The translations under genes and the position numbers were made by a program. From Arthrobacter sp. H16F315 (GTDB taxonomy: Bacteria > Actinomycetota > Actinomycetes > Actinomycetales > Micrococcaceae): a stretch of DNA of 64,000 nt. The notes beneath the pieces are model-generated. The model did not search any database and was not told where the DNA came from. It saw nothing but the letters and a program-made list of their open reading frames with translations. This document shows, one piece after another, positions 25,796 through 34,761 of the stretch (positions within the stretch are counted from its first letter, which is position 1; the number at the start of each line of letters is the position of its first letter). The stretch is taken from contig NZ_JAMXSS010000002.1 of NCBI RefSeq assembly GCF_024124825.1, positions 806,001 through 870,000 of the forward strand, in the 5' to 3' direction.

Positions 25796-26590
25796 ATGAC
25801 ACTCGACCGGACCGAGCGCCTCGCCGCCGTACTCGACCTGCTCGCCGAGTCCGGCCAAATTGAGGTGGATGACATCATCAGAAGCCTCGGCGTCTCGGCG
25901 GCGACAGCCCGGCGGGACCTCGACACCCTTGCAGCCCAGCAACTACTCACCCGCACGCGCGGCGGGGCGATTGGGCAGTCAGTGGCGTACGACCTGCCGC
26001 TGCGCTACAAGCGCGAGCAAAACGCGCCGCAAAAGCTCCTGATCGCGCGCGCGGCTAGCGCGCTCGTGGCGCGCGGCGCCGTCGTTGGGCTCTGCGGCGG
26101 TACCACGAGCACAGCGATTGCCGGGGTGCTGGGCGCCAGGGCGGACATTATGGAGGCGTCCCCGCACGCCACCCTGACAGTTGTGACCAACGCCCTCAAC
26201 ATCGCCGCCCAGCTGGCGATGCGTCCACAGATCAAGACGGTGGTCACCGGCGGGGTGGTGCATTCGCGCTCGTACGAACTTGTTGGCCCTTACAGCGACG
26301 CGGTGCTGCAGCAGGTGCGGATGGATATCGCGTTCATCGGCGTAAACGGCATAGATCCGCAGGTTGGCCCAACCGTGAACGATGAACGCGAGGCAGCCGT
26401 CAATTCCCTGATGGCAGCGCGCGCCAGCAGGGCCATGATCGTGGCCGACTCCAGCAAGATCGGCCGCATAGCCTTCGCCGGGTTGGGCGAACTGCACCGC
26501 TTCGACGGGCTCATTACCGACGACGGGATCACCCCAAAGCAGCAGGCCGCTTTCGCCGACCAGGGCCTCGAGGTGATTGTCGCATCATGA
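25796..26590 (+). CDS. DeoR/AgaR-type regulator of amino-sugar catabolism
   Basis: 264-aa regulator. HTH 'GQIEVDDIIRSLGVSAATAR' and 'LTRTRGGAIG', then a sugar-phosphate sensor with 'GLCGGTTSTAIAGVL', 'VVTNALNIAAQLA' and 'IAFIGVNGIDPQVG', as in AgaR/GlcNAc-linked DeoR proteins. Start at MTLDRTER has ACAGGA 5 nt upstream; the ATG 15 bp earlier lacks one. Its stop overlaps the nagA start (ATGA). The likely effector is GlcNAc-6-P or GlcN-6-P (inference). Confidence 0.87.
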   Translation: MTLDRTERLAAVLDLLAESGQIEVDDIIRSLGVSAATARRDLDTLAAQQLLTRTRGGAIGQSVAYDLPLRYKREQNAPQKLLIARAASALVARGAVVGLCGGTTSTAIAGVLGARADIMEASPHATLTVVTNALNIAAQLAMRPQIKTVVTGGVVHSRSYELVGPYSDAVLQQVRMDIAFIGVNGIDPQVGPTVNDEREAAVNSLMAARASRAMIVADSSKIGRIAFAGLGELHRFDGLITDDGITPKQQAAFADQGLEVIVAS

Positions 26591-27789
26591 GCCGCCCTCC
26601 CACCTGCATCATCCATTCCGCCCGCCTGGTCACCGGCGGGTCGAGCACCGCCGACGCCTGGGTCGCTTTCACGGGCGATACCGTGTCCGCCGTCGGATCC
26701 GGCACCGGCTGGCAGGCTTTCGGCGCCGGGGCCGGGGCCGGGGACATAACGGATGCCGCCGGCCGCCGGCTCGTCCCCGGCTTCATCGACATCCACTGTC
26801 ACGGCGGCGGCGGGTTCGCTTTCGACGTTGAAACCAACGGGCACGCCGGACCCGATGCCATCGGCAAAGCCCTGGCCGTGCACCATCGCCACGGCACCAC
26901 CCGCGCCGTACTCTCACTCGTCACCGCCCGCCAGAGCGACCTCGAGTCCCGGCTCGCCGCCGTCGCCGACGCTGCCGAAACGAACCCGCTGGTGCTCGGC
27001 GCGCACCTTGAGGGACCGTTCCTCGACAACGACTTTCGCGGGGCGCACGACCCGGCGCTGCTGCGCTCCCCAGACGCCGAGTCGATAACACGGCTCCTGG
27101 CCGCGGCGAGGGGCCACCTTCGGCAGTGGACCATCGCACCCGAACTGCCAGGGGCCGCGGCCGCCATCCGGTCTCTTGTCGACGCCGGAGTCGCCGTGGC
27201 CGTCGGACACAGCTCGGCCGACTACGCCACCGCCCTGGCGGCGTTCGAGGCCGGCGCTTCGATCCTGACCCACGCCTTCAACGGAATGCAGGGCATCCAC
27301 CACCGCGCCCCCGGTCCGGTTGCTGCCGCAACCCGCTCGCCCGGCGTCACGCTGGAGATTATCAACGACGGCGTGCACGTGCACCCGGAGGTGGTACGCC
27401 TGGCCTTCGCCGGCGCGCCCGGCCGGATCGCCCTCATCACCGACGCCATGGCGGCCACCGGCTCCGAAGACGGCGAGTACATGCTCGGGTCGCTGGCCGT
27501 GACCGTCACCGGTGGAGTAGCCCGCCTCGCCGGCAACGGAACGGGTGGCGAGGGAGCAATCGCCGGCTCTACGCTCACCCTGGACGCGGCCCTGCGCAGG
27601 GCGGTCACCGAGGTGGGCATCCCCCTCGAAGAGGCGGTCACTGCCCTCACCGAGACTCCTGCCCGGGCCATCGGCCGCGGCCATGACCTGGGCCGGCTCG
27701 CAGTCGGCTACGCCGCCGACGCGGTGCTGCTGGCCGATGACCTCACGGTCGACTCGGTATTCGCGGCCGGTCGACGCCTGCCGGCCTAA
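26587..27789 (+). CDS. nagA: N-acetylglucosamine-6-phosphate deacetylase
   Basis: 400-aa metallo-amidohydrolase converting GlcNAc-6-P to GlcN-6-P and acetate. Metal-site 'FIDIHCHGGGGFAFDV' (about residue 70), the ligand Glu region 'LGAHLEGPFL', 'VGHSSADY', 'LTHAFNGM' and the catalytic Asp in 'ALITDAMAATGSEDGEY' are all present. It is coupled to the AgaR-type gene and supplies NagB (36599-37384). Confidence 0.93.
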   Translation: MSRPPTCIIHSARLVTGGSSTADAWVAFTGDTVSAVGSGTGWQAFGAGAGAGDITDAAGRRLVPGFIDIHCHGGGGFAFDVETNGHAGPDAIGKALAVHHRHGTTRAVLSLVTARQSDLESRLAAVADAAETNPLVLGAHLEGPFLDNDFRGAHDPALLRSPDAESITRLLAAARGHLRQWTIAPELPGAAAAIRSLVDAGVAVAVGHSSADYATALAAFEAGASILTHAFNGMQGIHHRAPGPVAAATRSPGVTLEIINDGVHVHPEVVRLAFAGAPGRIALITDAMAATGSEDGEYMLGSLAVTVTGGVARLAGNGTGGEGAIAGSTLTLDAALRRAVTEVGIPLEEAVTALTETPARAIGRGHDLGRLAVGYAADAVLLADDLTVDSVFAAGRRLPA

Positions 27790-27876
27790 GGCACGGCCCT
27801 TGGGGCGATCTTGTCACGTCCGGCAACGGCACCGCCGCCGTGGCCGTGGCCGTGGCCCCCAGCACACGACAGGGTA

Positions 27877-27889
27877 GAAAATAATTTTC
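27877..27889. promoter_or_regulatory. RpiR/MurR-type operator, copy 1
   Basis: GAAAAT-A-ATTTTC, a perfect odd palindrome before the amino-sugar importer operon. A related copy lies 32 bp downstream, about three helical turns on one face. The presumed binder is the RpiR regulator encoded at 35718-36602. Confidence 0.6.
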
Positions 27890-27908
27890 GACTGTGGTTA
27901 CATGAGTG

Positions 27909-27921
27909 GATAATTATTTTC
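27909..27921. promoter_or_regulatory. RpiR/MurR-type operator, copy 2
   Basis: GATAATTATTTTC, on the opposite strand GAAAATAATTATC, differing from copy 1 at one position. It is 50 bp before the importer start codon. Confidence 0.55.
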
Positions 27922-27971
27922 ATCAAAGTCAGGCCAGTTAGTCCGCTACCACGTTTCAATGAGGAGACCGC

Positions 27972-29267
27972 ATGCAGAAGCGCTATCTATCCGTCGCCAT
28001 GGCCGCAGTCATGGCGCTTGCACTGTCCGCTTGCGGCGGCGGTTCTGCCGGGGGTGACGCGAGCAATGCCGAAGGCAAAACGCTTAACGTCTGGATCATG
28101 AAGGGCACCAACCCTGATTCCGAGGGGTTCTTCAAGTCCGTCGGCGAGGAGTTTACGAAGGAGACGGGCGCCAACCTCAACGTCGAGTTTGTACAGTGGG
28201 CCGATGCCCATGACCGCTTCGTCACGGCCATCGCCGGCAACACCACTCCGGATGTTGCCGAGACCGGGAATACGTGGACGGCCGAGTTCGCTGACGCCGG
28301 CGCACTCGCCCCGATCGGCGACAAGGTCAAGGAAGCCGGAATCAACGACGACCTCGTCAAAGGCCTGCTCGAATCCGGCACTTACGACGGCGAACTCTAC
28401 GGTATGCCCTGGTACGCCGGGGTGCGCTCGATCGTCTACCGAACTGACGTGTTCGAAGAGCTTGGACTGACCCCGCCCACCACCTGGCAGGAACTGGTCG
28501 ACGTCGCAACTGTCATCAAGGCCAAGCGCCCCGACCTCATCCCCTTTCCGGTTCCCGGCGATGCCGAGATGCTTGCTTATCCATGGGTTTGGGGTGCCGG
28601 CGGCGACATCTCGGTGCAGAAGGGCGGGAGCTGGGCTTCCGGACTGGCCGGCGACAAGGCCCGCGAGGGAATCCAGTTCTACACGGACCTGGCCACCAAA
28701 CACGGCTTCTCCACTGCGGGCGCGACCACCTGGAAAGAAACCGACGTGCTCGACAACTTCGCCAGGGGCAAGGTCGCGATGGCGATCTCCGGATCCTGGA
28801 CTCCGGCCAGCATCGTCGGGAAGGCTCCCGAGCTCAAGGGCAAGCTGGGCGCGATCCCCATCCCCGGCAAGGACGGCGGCATCAGCCCTTCGGTCCTCGG
28901 CGGCTCGCACCTGAGCGTCTTCAACACGGCCAAGAATCAAGACCTCGCCTGGGCGTTCGTCAAGTTGATGGGCACCGGCAAGTTTGCACAGGAGTGGGCC
29001 GACCAGAGCGGATACTTCCCGGGCCTCAAATCGATGCTGAACGAGACCATAGCGTCGGCTGACCCACTGGTGAAGTCGTTCGCCAAGCAGATGGTCGACG
29101 GCGGCGGATCCGTTCCCGTCACTCCCAAGTTCGGTGCGGTGCAGGCAAAAAAGACCACCAACACGATGATCCAGGCCATCCTGTCCGGCCAGAAGAATGT
29201 TGATGCCGCCACAACCGATGCCGCCGCGGAGATGGACAACATCATGAACGGCAACACGACTCCATGA
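27972..29267 (+). CDS. Amino-sugar ABC transporter substrate-binding lipoprotein
   Basis: 431-aa CUT1-type binding protein. Signal peptide with lipobox 'LALSAC' (Cys21) followed by a Gly/Ser linker. The maltose-binding-type core shows 'ETGNTWTAEFADAGALAPIG' and 'YGMPWYAGVRSIVYRTD'. The ATG has a GGAG Shine-Dalgarno. First gene of an operon running to at least murQ and rpiR, behind two RpiR-type palindromes. Substrate inferred from the enzymes downstream: GlcNAc, MurNAc, anhydro-muropeptide disaccharide or chitobiose. Confidence 0.87.
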   Translation: MQKRYLSVAMAAVMALALSACGGGSAGGDASNAEGKTLNVWIMKGTNPDSEGFFKSVGEEFTKETGANLNVEFVQWADAHDRFVTAIAGNTTPDVAETGNTWTAEFADAGALAPIGDKVKEAGINDDLVKGLLESGTYDGELYGMPWYAGVRSIVYRTDVFEELGLTPPTTWQELVDVATVIKAKRPDLIPFPVPGDAEMLAYPWVWGAGGDISVQKGGSWASGLAGDKAREGIQFYTDLATKHGFSTAGATTWKETDVLDNFARGKVAMAISGSWTPASIVGKAPELKGKLGAIPIPGKDGGISPSVLGGSHLSVFNTAKNQDLAWAFVKLMGTGKFAQEWADQSGYFPGLKSMLNETIASADPLVKSFAKQMVDGGGSVPVTPKFGAVQAKKTTNTMIQAILSGQKNVDAATTDAAAEMDNIMNGNTTP

Positions 29268-30244
29268 CCGTCAAGCTTCAGCAACCGCCCGTGAACGAGG
29301 GACGCAAGCTCCCATCGTCCACGGGCGGCCGTGCGCCGAAACGCCGGCGGCTCCTCACCATGGCTAAGGCCCGGCCGTGGCTGCTGCTCGCCCCCGCACT
29401 CATCCTGTTGGCCGGGTTGCTGCTCTGGCCGCTGGCACGGGTTTTTATCTTCTCCTTGCAGGATTACGGCCTGCGCCAGATTGTCAGCGGCAAAACCAAT
29501 TTCATCGGGCTGGAGAACTACGCCGAGATCTTCGGCGACTCATCCCTGTGGACTGTGGTGCTGCCGAATACGATCGGCTTCGCCATCGTGGCGGTCGCCT
29601 CGACAGTCATCTTCGGAACATTGGTCGCCTTGCTGATGGCCTCGCTCAGCCCGTCCTGGCGCACTATAGTCGGCAGCGCCGTTATGGTCGCCTGGGCGAT
29701 GCCGGCCGTCACCGGCACCTACGTCTGGATCTGGATCTTCGACGCTGACCAGGGGCTTGTCAACGGGACCCTCAAAAGCCTGGGCCTGATGAGTGATTCC
29801 TTCAACTGGTTCACCAACCCGGTGACCTTTTACGGAATCGTAGCCCTGAACATCGTCCACCACGGCTTCCCGTTTGTGGCGATCACTGTGCTTGCGGGCC
29901 TGCTCGGCGTGCCGAAGGAGATGCTTGAGGCCGCCGAGATGGACGGTGCCGGCCCGGTGCGGCGCTTCTTCCAGATCACCTACCCCACCATCAAGCCGGT
30001 TTTCTCGGTGGTGGTCATCCTCTCGACCATTTGGGACTTCAAGGTCTTCGCCCAGATCTACCTGATGCCCGGCGGCTCAGGCTCCAACCGGGAAGTGCTC
30101 AACCTGGGCGTCTGGTCCTACGTGGAATCGTTCGGGCAAAACCGCTACGGTTTCGGCGCAGCCATCGCCGTCCTCCTCACGGTGCTGCTCCTGGTCATCA
30201 CCGCCATCTATGTGCGCACCTTGTTCAAGGAGGAAAAGGTATGA
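29264..30244 (+). CDS. Sugar ABC transporter permease (MalF type)
   Basis: 326-aa permease, six predicted helices after a cytoplasmic basic tail. The EAA loop is 'LEAAEMDGAGPVRRFFQ'. It is coupled by 4-nt overlaps to the genes before and after. Confidence 0.9.
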   Translation: MTVKLQQPPVNEGRKLPSSTGGRAPKRRRLLTMAKARPWLLLAPALILLAGLLLWPLARVFIFSLQDYGLRQIVSGKTNFIGLENYAEIFGDSSLWTVVLPNTIGFAIVAVASTVIFGTLVALLMASLSPSWRTIVGSAVMVAWAMPAVTGTYVWIWIFDADQGLVNGTLKSLGLMSDSFNWFTNPVTFYGIVALNIVHHGFPFVAITVLAGLLGVPKEMLEAAEMDGAGPVRRFFQITYPTIKPVFSVVVILSTIWDFKVFAQIYLMPGGSGSNREVLNLGVWSYVESFGQNRYGFGAAIAVLLTVLLLVITAIYVRTLFKEEKV

Positions 30245-31071
30245 GGCAAGCCTCACTCGGCCGGAGGCTCGTCAAGGCCAGCCTGGTCGCCCTGCTCCTG
30301 GTTTTTACCCTGTTCCCTGCGTACTGGATGATCTCCAGCTCCTTTGACGCGAAGGCTTCCAGCGGCGGCCAGTCCCTGCTGCCCCGTGAGTTCACTCTCG
30401 CCAACTACGATTTTGTCCTCACCGAAGGCGGATTCGGCACCTTCCTCCGCAATTCGGCGATCGTCGCCTTTTTTACGGTGACCATCTCGGGCATCGTGGC
30501 CCTGCTGGCCGCCGTCGCGGTGGCGCGCTTCCGCTTCAAATTCCGCACCGGCATCCTGATCATGGTGCTCACCGTGCAGATGGTGCCGCTTGAGGCCCTG
30601 GTCATTCCCCTGTTTGTGCAGGTGCGCGACCTGCAGATGCTCAACTCGCTGCTGGGCCTCGTCGTTGTCTACCTGGCGTTCTCCCTGCCCTTCGCCATCT
30701 GGATGCTGCGCGGCTTCGTCGCAGCCGTCCCGGTCGAGCTGGAAGAGGCAGCCTACATCGACGGCGCCACCTGGGGGCGTATGTTCCGCTCGGTGATGCT
30801 GCCACTCGTGGCGCCCGGGCTCGTTGCGACAAGCGTCTTCTCGTTCATTGTTGCCTGGAATGAGTTCATCTTTGCGATGACCCTCCTGGGCGGGTCGGCC
30901 GAGAACTACACCGTGGCCATCGGCCTCAAACAATTCTTCGGCGTACATTCCAACGATTGGGGACCGGTCATGGCAGCCTCCACCATCATCACGATTCCGG
31001 TCATGATCTTCTTCATCCTGGTGCAGGGCAAGCTCAGCAGTGGTCTCGTGGCCGGGGCCGTGAAGGGATGA
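30241..31071 (+). CDS. Sugar ABC transporter permease (MalG type)
   Basis: 276-aa second permease. Six predicted helices, EAA loop 'LEEAAYIDGATWGRMF'. Start MRQASLGRR overlaps the previous stop (ATGA). No dedicated ATPase in the cluster. Confidence 0.9.
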   Translation: MRQASLGRRLVKASLVALLLVFTLFPAYWMISSSFDAKASSGGQSLLPREFTLANYDFVLTEGGFGTFLRNSAIVAFFTVTISGIVALLAAVAVARFRFKFRTGILIMVLTVQMVPLEALVIPLFVQVRDLQMLNSLLGLVVVYLAFSLPFAIWMLRGFVAAVPVELEEAAYIDGATWGRMFRSVMLPLVAPGLVATSVFSFIVAWNEFIFAMTLLGGSAENYTVAIGLKQFFGVHSNDWGPVMAASTIITIPVMIFFILVQGKLSSGLVAGAVKG

Positions 31072-32582
31072 CCGCGGCCACGGACCCCACGCTGCGCCGG
31101 CTGGTCAACGGCGTTCTCTGGCCAGGCTTCACCGGCCTCCGCGTCCCCGAATGGCTCGCCCGGGCACTCGACGAAGGCCTGGCCGGGGTGGTCTACTTTG
31201 GCCACAACATTAACGAAGACGACGCCGAGCAGCCCGCCCGGCTCTCCGCCGAGTTGCGGGGCATTCGGCCCGAGGTACTCATCGGTATCGATGAAGAGGG
31301 CGGGAATGTGTCCCGGCTCGACTCTTCGCGGGGGACGCTCCTGCCCGGGCATGCCCAGCTCGGTGGCCTCAACGACCCTGTGGCCACCGAGGCCGTCGGC
31401 CGGATGATCGGCCGCCGAGCCGCATCTGCCGGTGCCAACATCGTGCTGGCCCCGGTGGCCGACGTAAACACAAATCCGGCAAACCCGGTGATCGGCGTGC
31501 GGGCGTTCGGCCGTGACACCGGCCTCGTGGCGCGCCATGTCGCCGCCTTCATCCAGGGCCTGCAGGACTCCGGAGTGGCCGCGTGCGTCAAGCACTTCCC
31601 CGGGCACGGGGACACGCACACCGATTCCCACCTTTCGCTCCCCCGGCTCGATCTCTCCTGGGCCGAGATCGAGCGCGACCACCTGCCGCCGTTCCATGCG
31701 GCAGTCGCCGCCGGGGTGCGGGCCGTGATGACGGCGCACATCGTGGTGCCCGAACGGGGCGAGCTTCCTGCAACCCTCAACCCGGGCATCCTCACCGCGC
31801 TGCGTGAGACCGGCTTTGCCGGCACGATCGTCACCGACGCCCTCGACATGGCGGCCATCCGGGCGTCTTTCGGCGCCGGGCCGGGCGCCGTGCTCGCCCT
31901 GGCCGCCGGAGCCGAGCTGCTGTGCATCGGCAATCCGTCCAATCTTGGACCGAACGGCGGCCGCAGCACCGACCAGGCCGACTACCTTCAGGTGCGGGGA
32001 GCCCTCTTCGACGCCCTCGACGGCGGCGTGCTTACCCCGGGCACTTTGGAGCGCGCCGGGCGGTCGGCTGCGCGGCTTGGGCTGCCGGCCGACCCCGATG
32101 GGCGTCCCGGCGCCCCTGCCCCCGGCGCCGCACAACAGGCCATCGACGCTGCGCTTATGGTGCGCTCGGCCATCACAGTGCGCGGCACCGCGTCCCTCGT
32201 CCAGCAGCGGCTGGCGCTGCTCGACGTGAGGGCACGGGCCACCCTTGCCGTTGCGTCCACCACCGATACCTTCACCACAAGCCTTTCACGGGCATATAAG
32301 CTGGACCGCCTTACACCGGGAACGGACGAGGCTGCGGTGGCCAAAGCGGTCGCGGCGGTCCCAGCCGGCAGCGGCCTGGCAGTGCTGGTGGACCGGATCG
32401 CTTCCGCGGGCGCGCAGCGGGAGGCCCTGGCCCGAATAGCCGGCCTGCGCCCCGACGCCGTCGTTATCAACGCCGGACTGCCCTCCGCTGCCGCCCTTCC
32501 GCTCGCCGTCATCGATGCCTTGGGTTCGTCACGGATCACGGCGGACACCGTCAGCGCCATCCTGCGTGGTGAAAAACCATGA
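31068..32582 (+). CDS. Glycoside hydrolase family 3 beta-N-acetylhexosaminidase (NagZ-like)
   Basis: 504-aa enzyme releasing GlcNAc from GlcNAc-MurNAc or chitobiose. The catalytic His loop 'KHFPGHGDTHTDSHLSLPRL' and nucleophile Asp in 'TIVTDALDMAAI' match bacterial NagZ. 'IGIDEEGGNVSRL' is the substrate-binding loop. A C-terminal domain follows the barrel, longer than E. coli NagZ (about 340 aa). No signal peptide, so it acts on imported substrate in the cytoplasm. Overlaps its neighbours by 4 nt on both sides. Confidence 0.88.
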   Translation: MTAATDPTLRRLVNGVLWPGFTGLRVPEWLARALDEGLAGVVYFGHNINEDDAEQPARLSAELRGIRPEVLIGIDEEGGNVSRLDSSRGTLLPGHAQLGGLNDPVATEAVGRMIGRRAASAGANIVLAPVADVNTNPANPVIGVRAFGRDTGLVARHVAAFIQGLQDSGVAACVKHFPGHGDTHTDSHLSLPRLDLSWAEIERDHLPPFHAAVAAGVRAVMTAHIVVPERGELPATLNPGILTALRETGFAGTIVTDALDMAAIRASFGAGPGAVLALAAGAELLCIGNPSNLGPNGGRSTDQADYLQVRGALFDALDGGVLTPGTLERAGRSAARLGLPADPDGRPGAPAPGAAQQAIDAALMVRSAITVRGTASLVQQRLALLDVRARATLAVASTTDTFTTSLSRAYKLDRLTPGTDEAAVAKAVAAVPAGSGLAVLVDRIASAGAQREALARIAGLRPDAVVINAGLPSAAALPLAVIDALGSSRITADTVSAILRGEKP

Positions 32583-33841
32583 AGATCCTCTCGCTACAGT
32601 CCGGAACGTCCGCAGACGGCATCGACGTTGCGATCGTCGACATCAAGGCGGACGGCAGCCGGGGGCCCGATGCCTGCCGCACCCCGTGGCTGACCCTGCG
32701 CCCGCTGCTCACCCGCACCGTGGCCTGGACCCCGGAGTTGCGCACGCGCGTTCTGGCCTTGGCGGACGGGGGCAGCATCGACGCCGCCGAGCTATGCCGG
32801 CTGGACACCCGGATGGGCCAGGAGTTCGCCTCGGCGGCGGCGGCCGCGATCAAGCACCTTGGATCGTCCGTGGACCTGGTTGTTTCGCACGGACAAACGC
32901 TTTTCCACTGGGTGGACGGCGGTCACGCCCGCGGAACACTCCAACTGGGCGAGGCCGCCTGGATCGCTGAAGCAGCTGCCGCGCCCGTGCTCTGCAACCT
33001 CCGGGCGGCCGACATCGCCGCGGGAGGCGAGGGCGCTCCGCTAATGGGCGTCTTCGACCGGGCCTGGCTCGCCGCGGCCGCAGCGGACACCGGCGGTTCG
33101 GTGGCCACCGTCAACTTGGGAGGAATCGCGAACCTGTCTGTCGTGAGCTCCGACGGAACGGTGATGGCCTGGGATTCCGGCCCCGGAAATGTGCTCATCG
33201 ACGCGGTCGTTGCTCGAGCCAGCCACGGCGTGGACGGCTTTGACGCCGACGGCCGGCTCGGGGCTGCGGGGAAGGTCAACGACCGCCTACTCGCCATGCT
33301 TCTCCAGCATCCCTACTTCCTCAGGCCGGCACCCAAGTCGACCGGCCGTGAGACCTTCGGGCTGCCCTTCGTGGATTCCGCCCTCGCGTCGGTCGGCGGA
33401 GACTCGCCGATGGCGCTTGCGGACCTTGTGGCCACCCTGACCCGGCTGACCGCCCGCTCGATCGCTGCGTCCCTGCGCAGCAGCGGGGCCGCACAGCCGG
33501 CTCGCCTGATCGCGTCGGGCGGCGGCGTGCGCAACCCGTCGCTGATGTCGGCGCTTGGTGCGGAACTGGTCCGCGACGGCAGTGACCTGGTCTCCTCAAA
33601 CACCTGTGGCATCGATCCCGATTTCAAGGAGTCGCTGATGTTCGCCCTGCTCGGATTCCTCAGCTGGCATGGCGTCCCGTGCGAACTACCCGCGAGTTCG
33701 CCGGGCCGGGCCCGGGTGGCAGGCCACATCGCCGCCGGGCCGAAGCCCTTGCGCATGCCGGAGCCGCTGAACGGGATCCGCGGCCTGCGCGTGCTGGCGC
33801 CACAGCACCGCACTCCGGCCGGCCCGGGGACAATCCTGTGA
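32579..33841 (+). CDS. anmK: Anhydro-N-acetylmuramic acid kinase
   Basis: 420-aa kinase opening the 1,6-anhydro ring and phosphorylating it to MurNAc-6-P. Hallmarks: 'SLQSGTSADGIDVAIVDI' at the N-terminus, 'SHGQTLFHW', 'NLGGIANLSV', 'DSGPGNVLIDAV' and 'IASGGGVRNPSLMSAL'. Somewhat longer than E. coli AnmK (369 aa) by its C-terminal tail. It shows the cluster handles anhydro-sugars, which arise when lytic transglycosylase-type enzymes (in actinobacteria, Rpf proteins) cut the wall. Confidence 0.93.
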   Translation: MKILSLQSGTSADGIDVAIVDIKADGSRGPDACRTPWLTLRPLLTRTVAWTPELRTRVLALADGGSIDAAELCRLDTRMGQEFASAAAAAIKHLGSSVDLVVSHGQTLFHWVDGGHARGTLQLGEAAWIAEAAAAPVLCNLRAADIAAGGEGAPLMGVFDRAWLAAAAADTGGSVATVNLGGIANLSVVSSDGTVMAWDSGPGNVLIDAVVARASHGVDGFDADGRLGAAGKVNDRLLAMLLQHPYFLRPAPKSTGRETFGLPFVDSALASVGGDSPMALADLVATLTRLTARSIAASLRSSGAAQPARLIASGGGVRNPSLMSALGAELVRDGSDLVSSNTCGIDPDFKESLMFALLGFLSWHGVPCELPASSPGRARVAGHIAAGPKPLRMPEPLNGIRGLRVLAPQHRTPAGPGTIL

Positions 33842-34761
33842 GCGGGCCGACCGTGCTGGCCGTCGACCTCGGCAAGACATCCTGCCGCGTCCGCCTCAGC
33901 CGCGGCACCGCGGTACTCGGCGACGCAGCCCATCAAGGCTCACCCGGCCTGGCCGAAGACCATGGCGCCGAACTGGCACGCCACGCTATCCTCGGCGCGC
34001 TGGCTGGACTTCACCCCGACGTGCAGCGGATGCTCCCGGACCTCGACGGCATCGGAATCGGCGCGGCTGGCGCCGTGGCGGCACCGGACGCGGTGCAACG
34101 GCTCATCAGGGTGCTCCGGGCCGATTTCGACGCCCCGGTCGCCGTCATCAGCGACGGCCTCTGCGCGCACGTTGGCGCGTTCGCCGGAGAACCGGGCACG
34201 GTCCTCATCGCCGGCACCGGAGCCGTCGTCTTTACCCTCGACGACGGCGGGCTGATTCGCCAGGTCGACGGGCTCGGACCGTGGCTCGGCGACGAAGGCA
34301 GCGGGCGCTGGATCGGCCAGCAGGGGCTGCAGGCAGCCCTCCGGGCCGGCGACGGCCGTGGCCCGGAGACCACCCTGCGACCGGTCGCTGCCGGACTTGC
34401 CGGCGGACTCGCCGCTTTGCCGGGCTGGGTATCGGCGGCCGGAAGTCCCGCCCGGACCGTCGGCACCTTTGCCCCCACCGTGATCACCCACGCCAGCGAC
34501 GGCGACGGCGCAGCCACGGCCATCGTCGCGAAGGCGTGCGCCCTGCTTGCACTCGCCTGCAGTGCGGCCCGACCCGACGGCGGTCGCGTCTGCGTCACTG
34601 GCGGTCTTGTCTCCCATCCCTACTTCCGGGCCGCCCTCGAGGCTGCCCTGACCGATGCCGGCCTCTCGCTCATTTCGCCGCGGGGAGACGCACTGGCCGG
34701 CGCCGCACTCATCGTCCACTCCCGGGCACTACCCCATGAGAAGAGAATCATCCGTGGCTAA
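33838..34761 (+). CDS. BadF/BadG/BcrA/BcrD-type sugar kinase (GlcNAc/MurNAc kinase)
   Basis: 307-aa ASKHA-fold kinase: phosphate-1 'AVDLGKTSCRVRL', 'GIGIGAAGAVAAPDAV', phosphate-2 'TVLIAGTGAVVFTL', 'GDEGSGRWIGQQGLQAAL'. This family includes MurK of Clostridium, which phosphorylates MurNAc and GlcNAc. GTG start overlaps the anmK stop by 4 nt. Likely phosphorylates the GlcNAc released by the GH3 enzyme, and perhaps MurNAc, to their 6-phosphates. Confidence 0.85.
   Translation: MSGPTVLAVDLGKTSCRVRLSRGTAVLGDAAHQGSPGLAEDHGAELARHAILGALAGLHPDVQRMLPDLDGIGIGAAGAVAAPDAVQRLIRVLRADFDAPVAVISDGLCAHVGAFAGEPGTVLIAGTGAVVFTLDDGGLIRQVDGLGPWLGDEGSGRWIGQQGLQAALRAGDGRGPETTLRPVAAGLAGGLAALPGWVSAAGSPARTVGTFAPTVITHASDGDGAATAIVAKACALLALACSAARPDGGRVCVTGGLVSHPYFRAALEAALTDAGLSLISPRGDALAGAALIVHSRALPHEKRIIRG

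Noticed and set aside
27836..27857. GTGGCC triplet-like repeat as a functional element
   Set aside because: Only about three units, ordinary for GC-rich sequence after a gene end.
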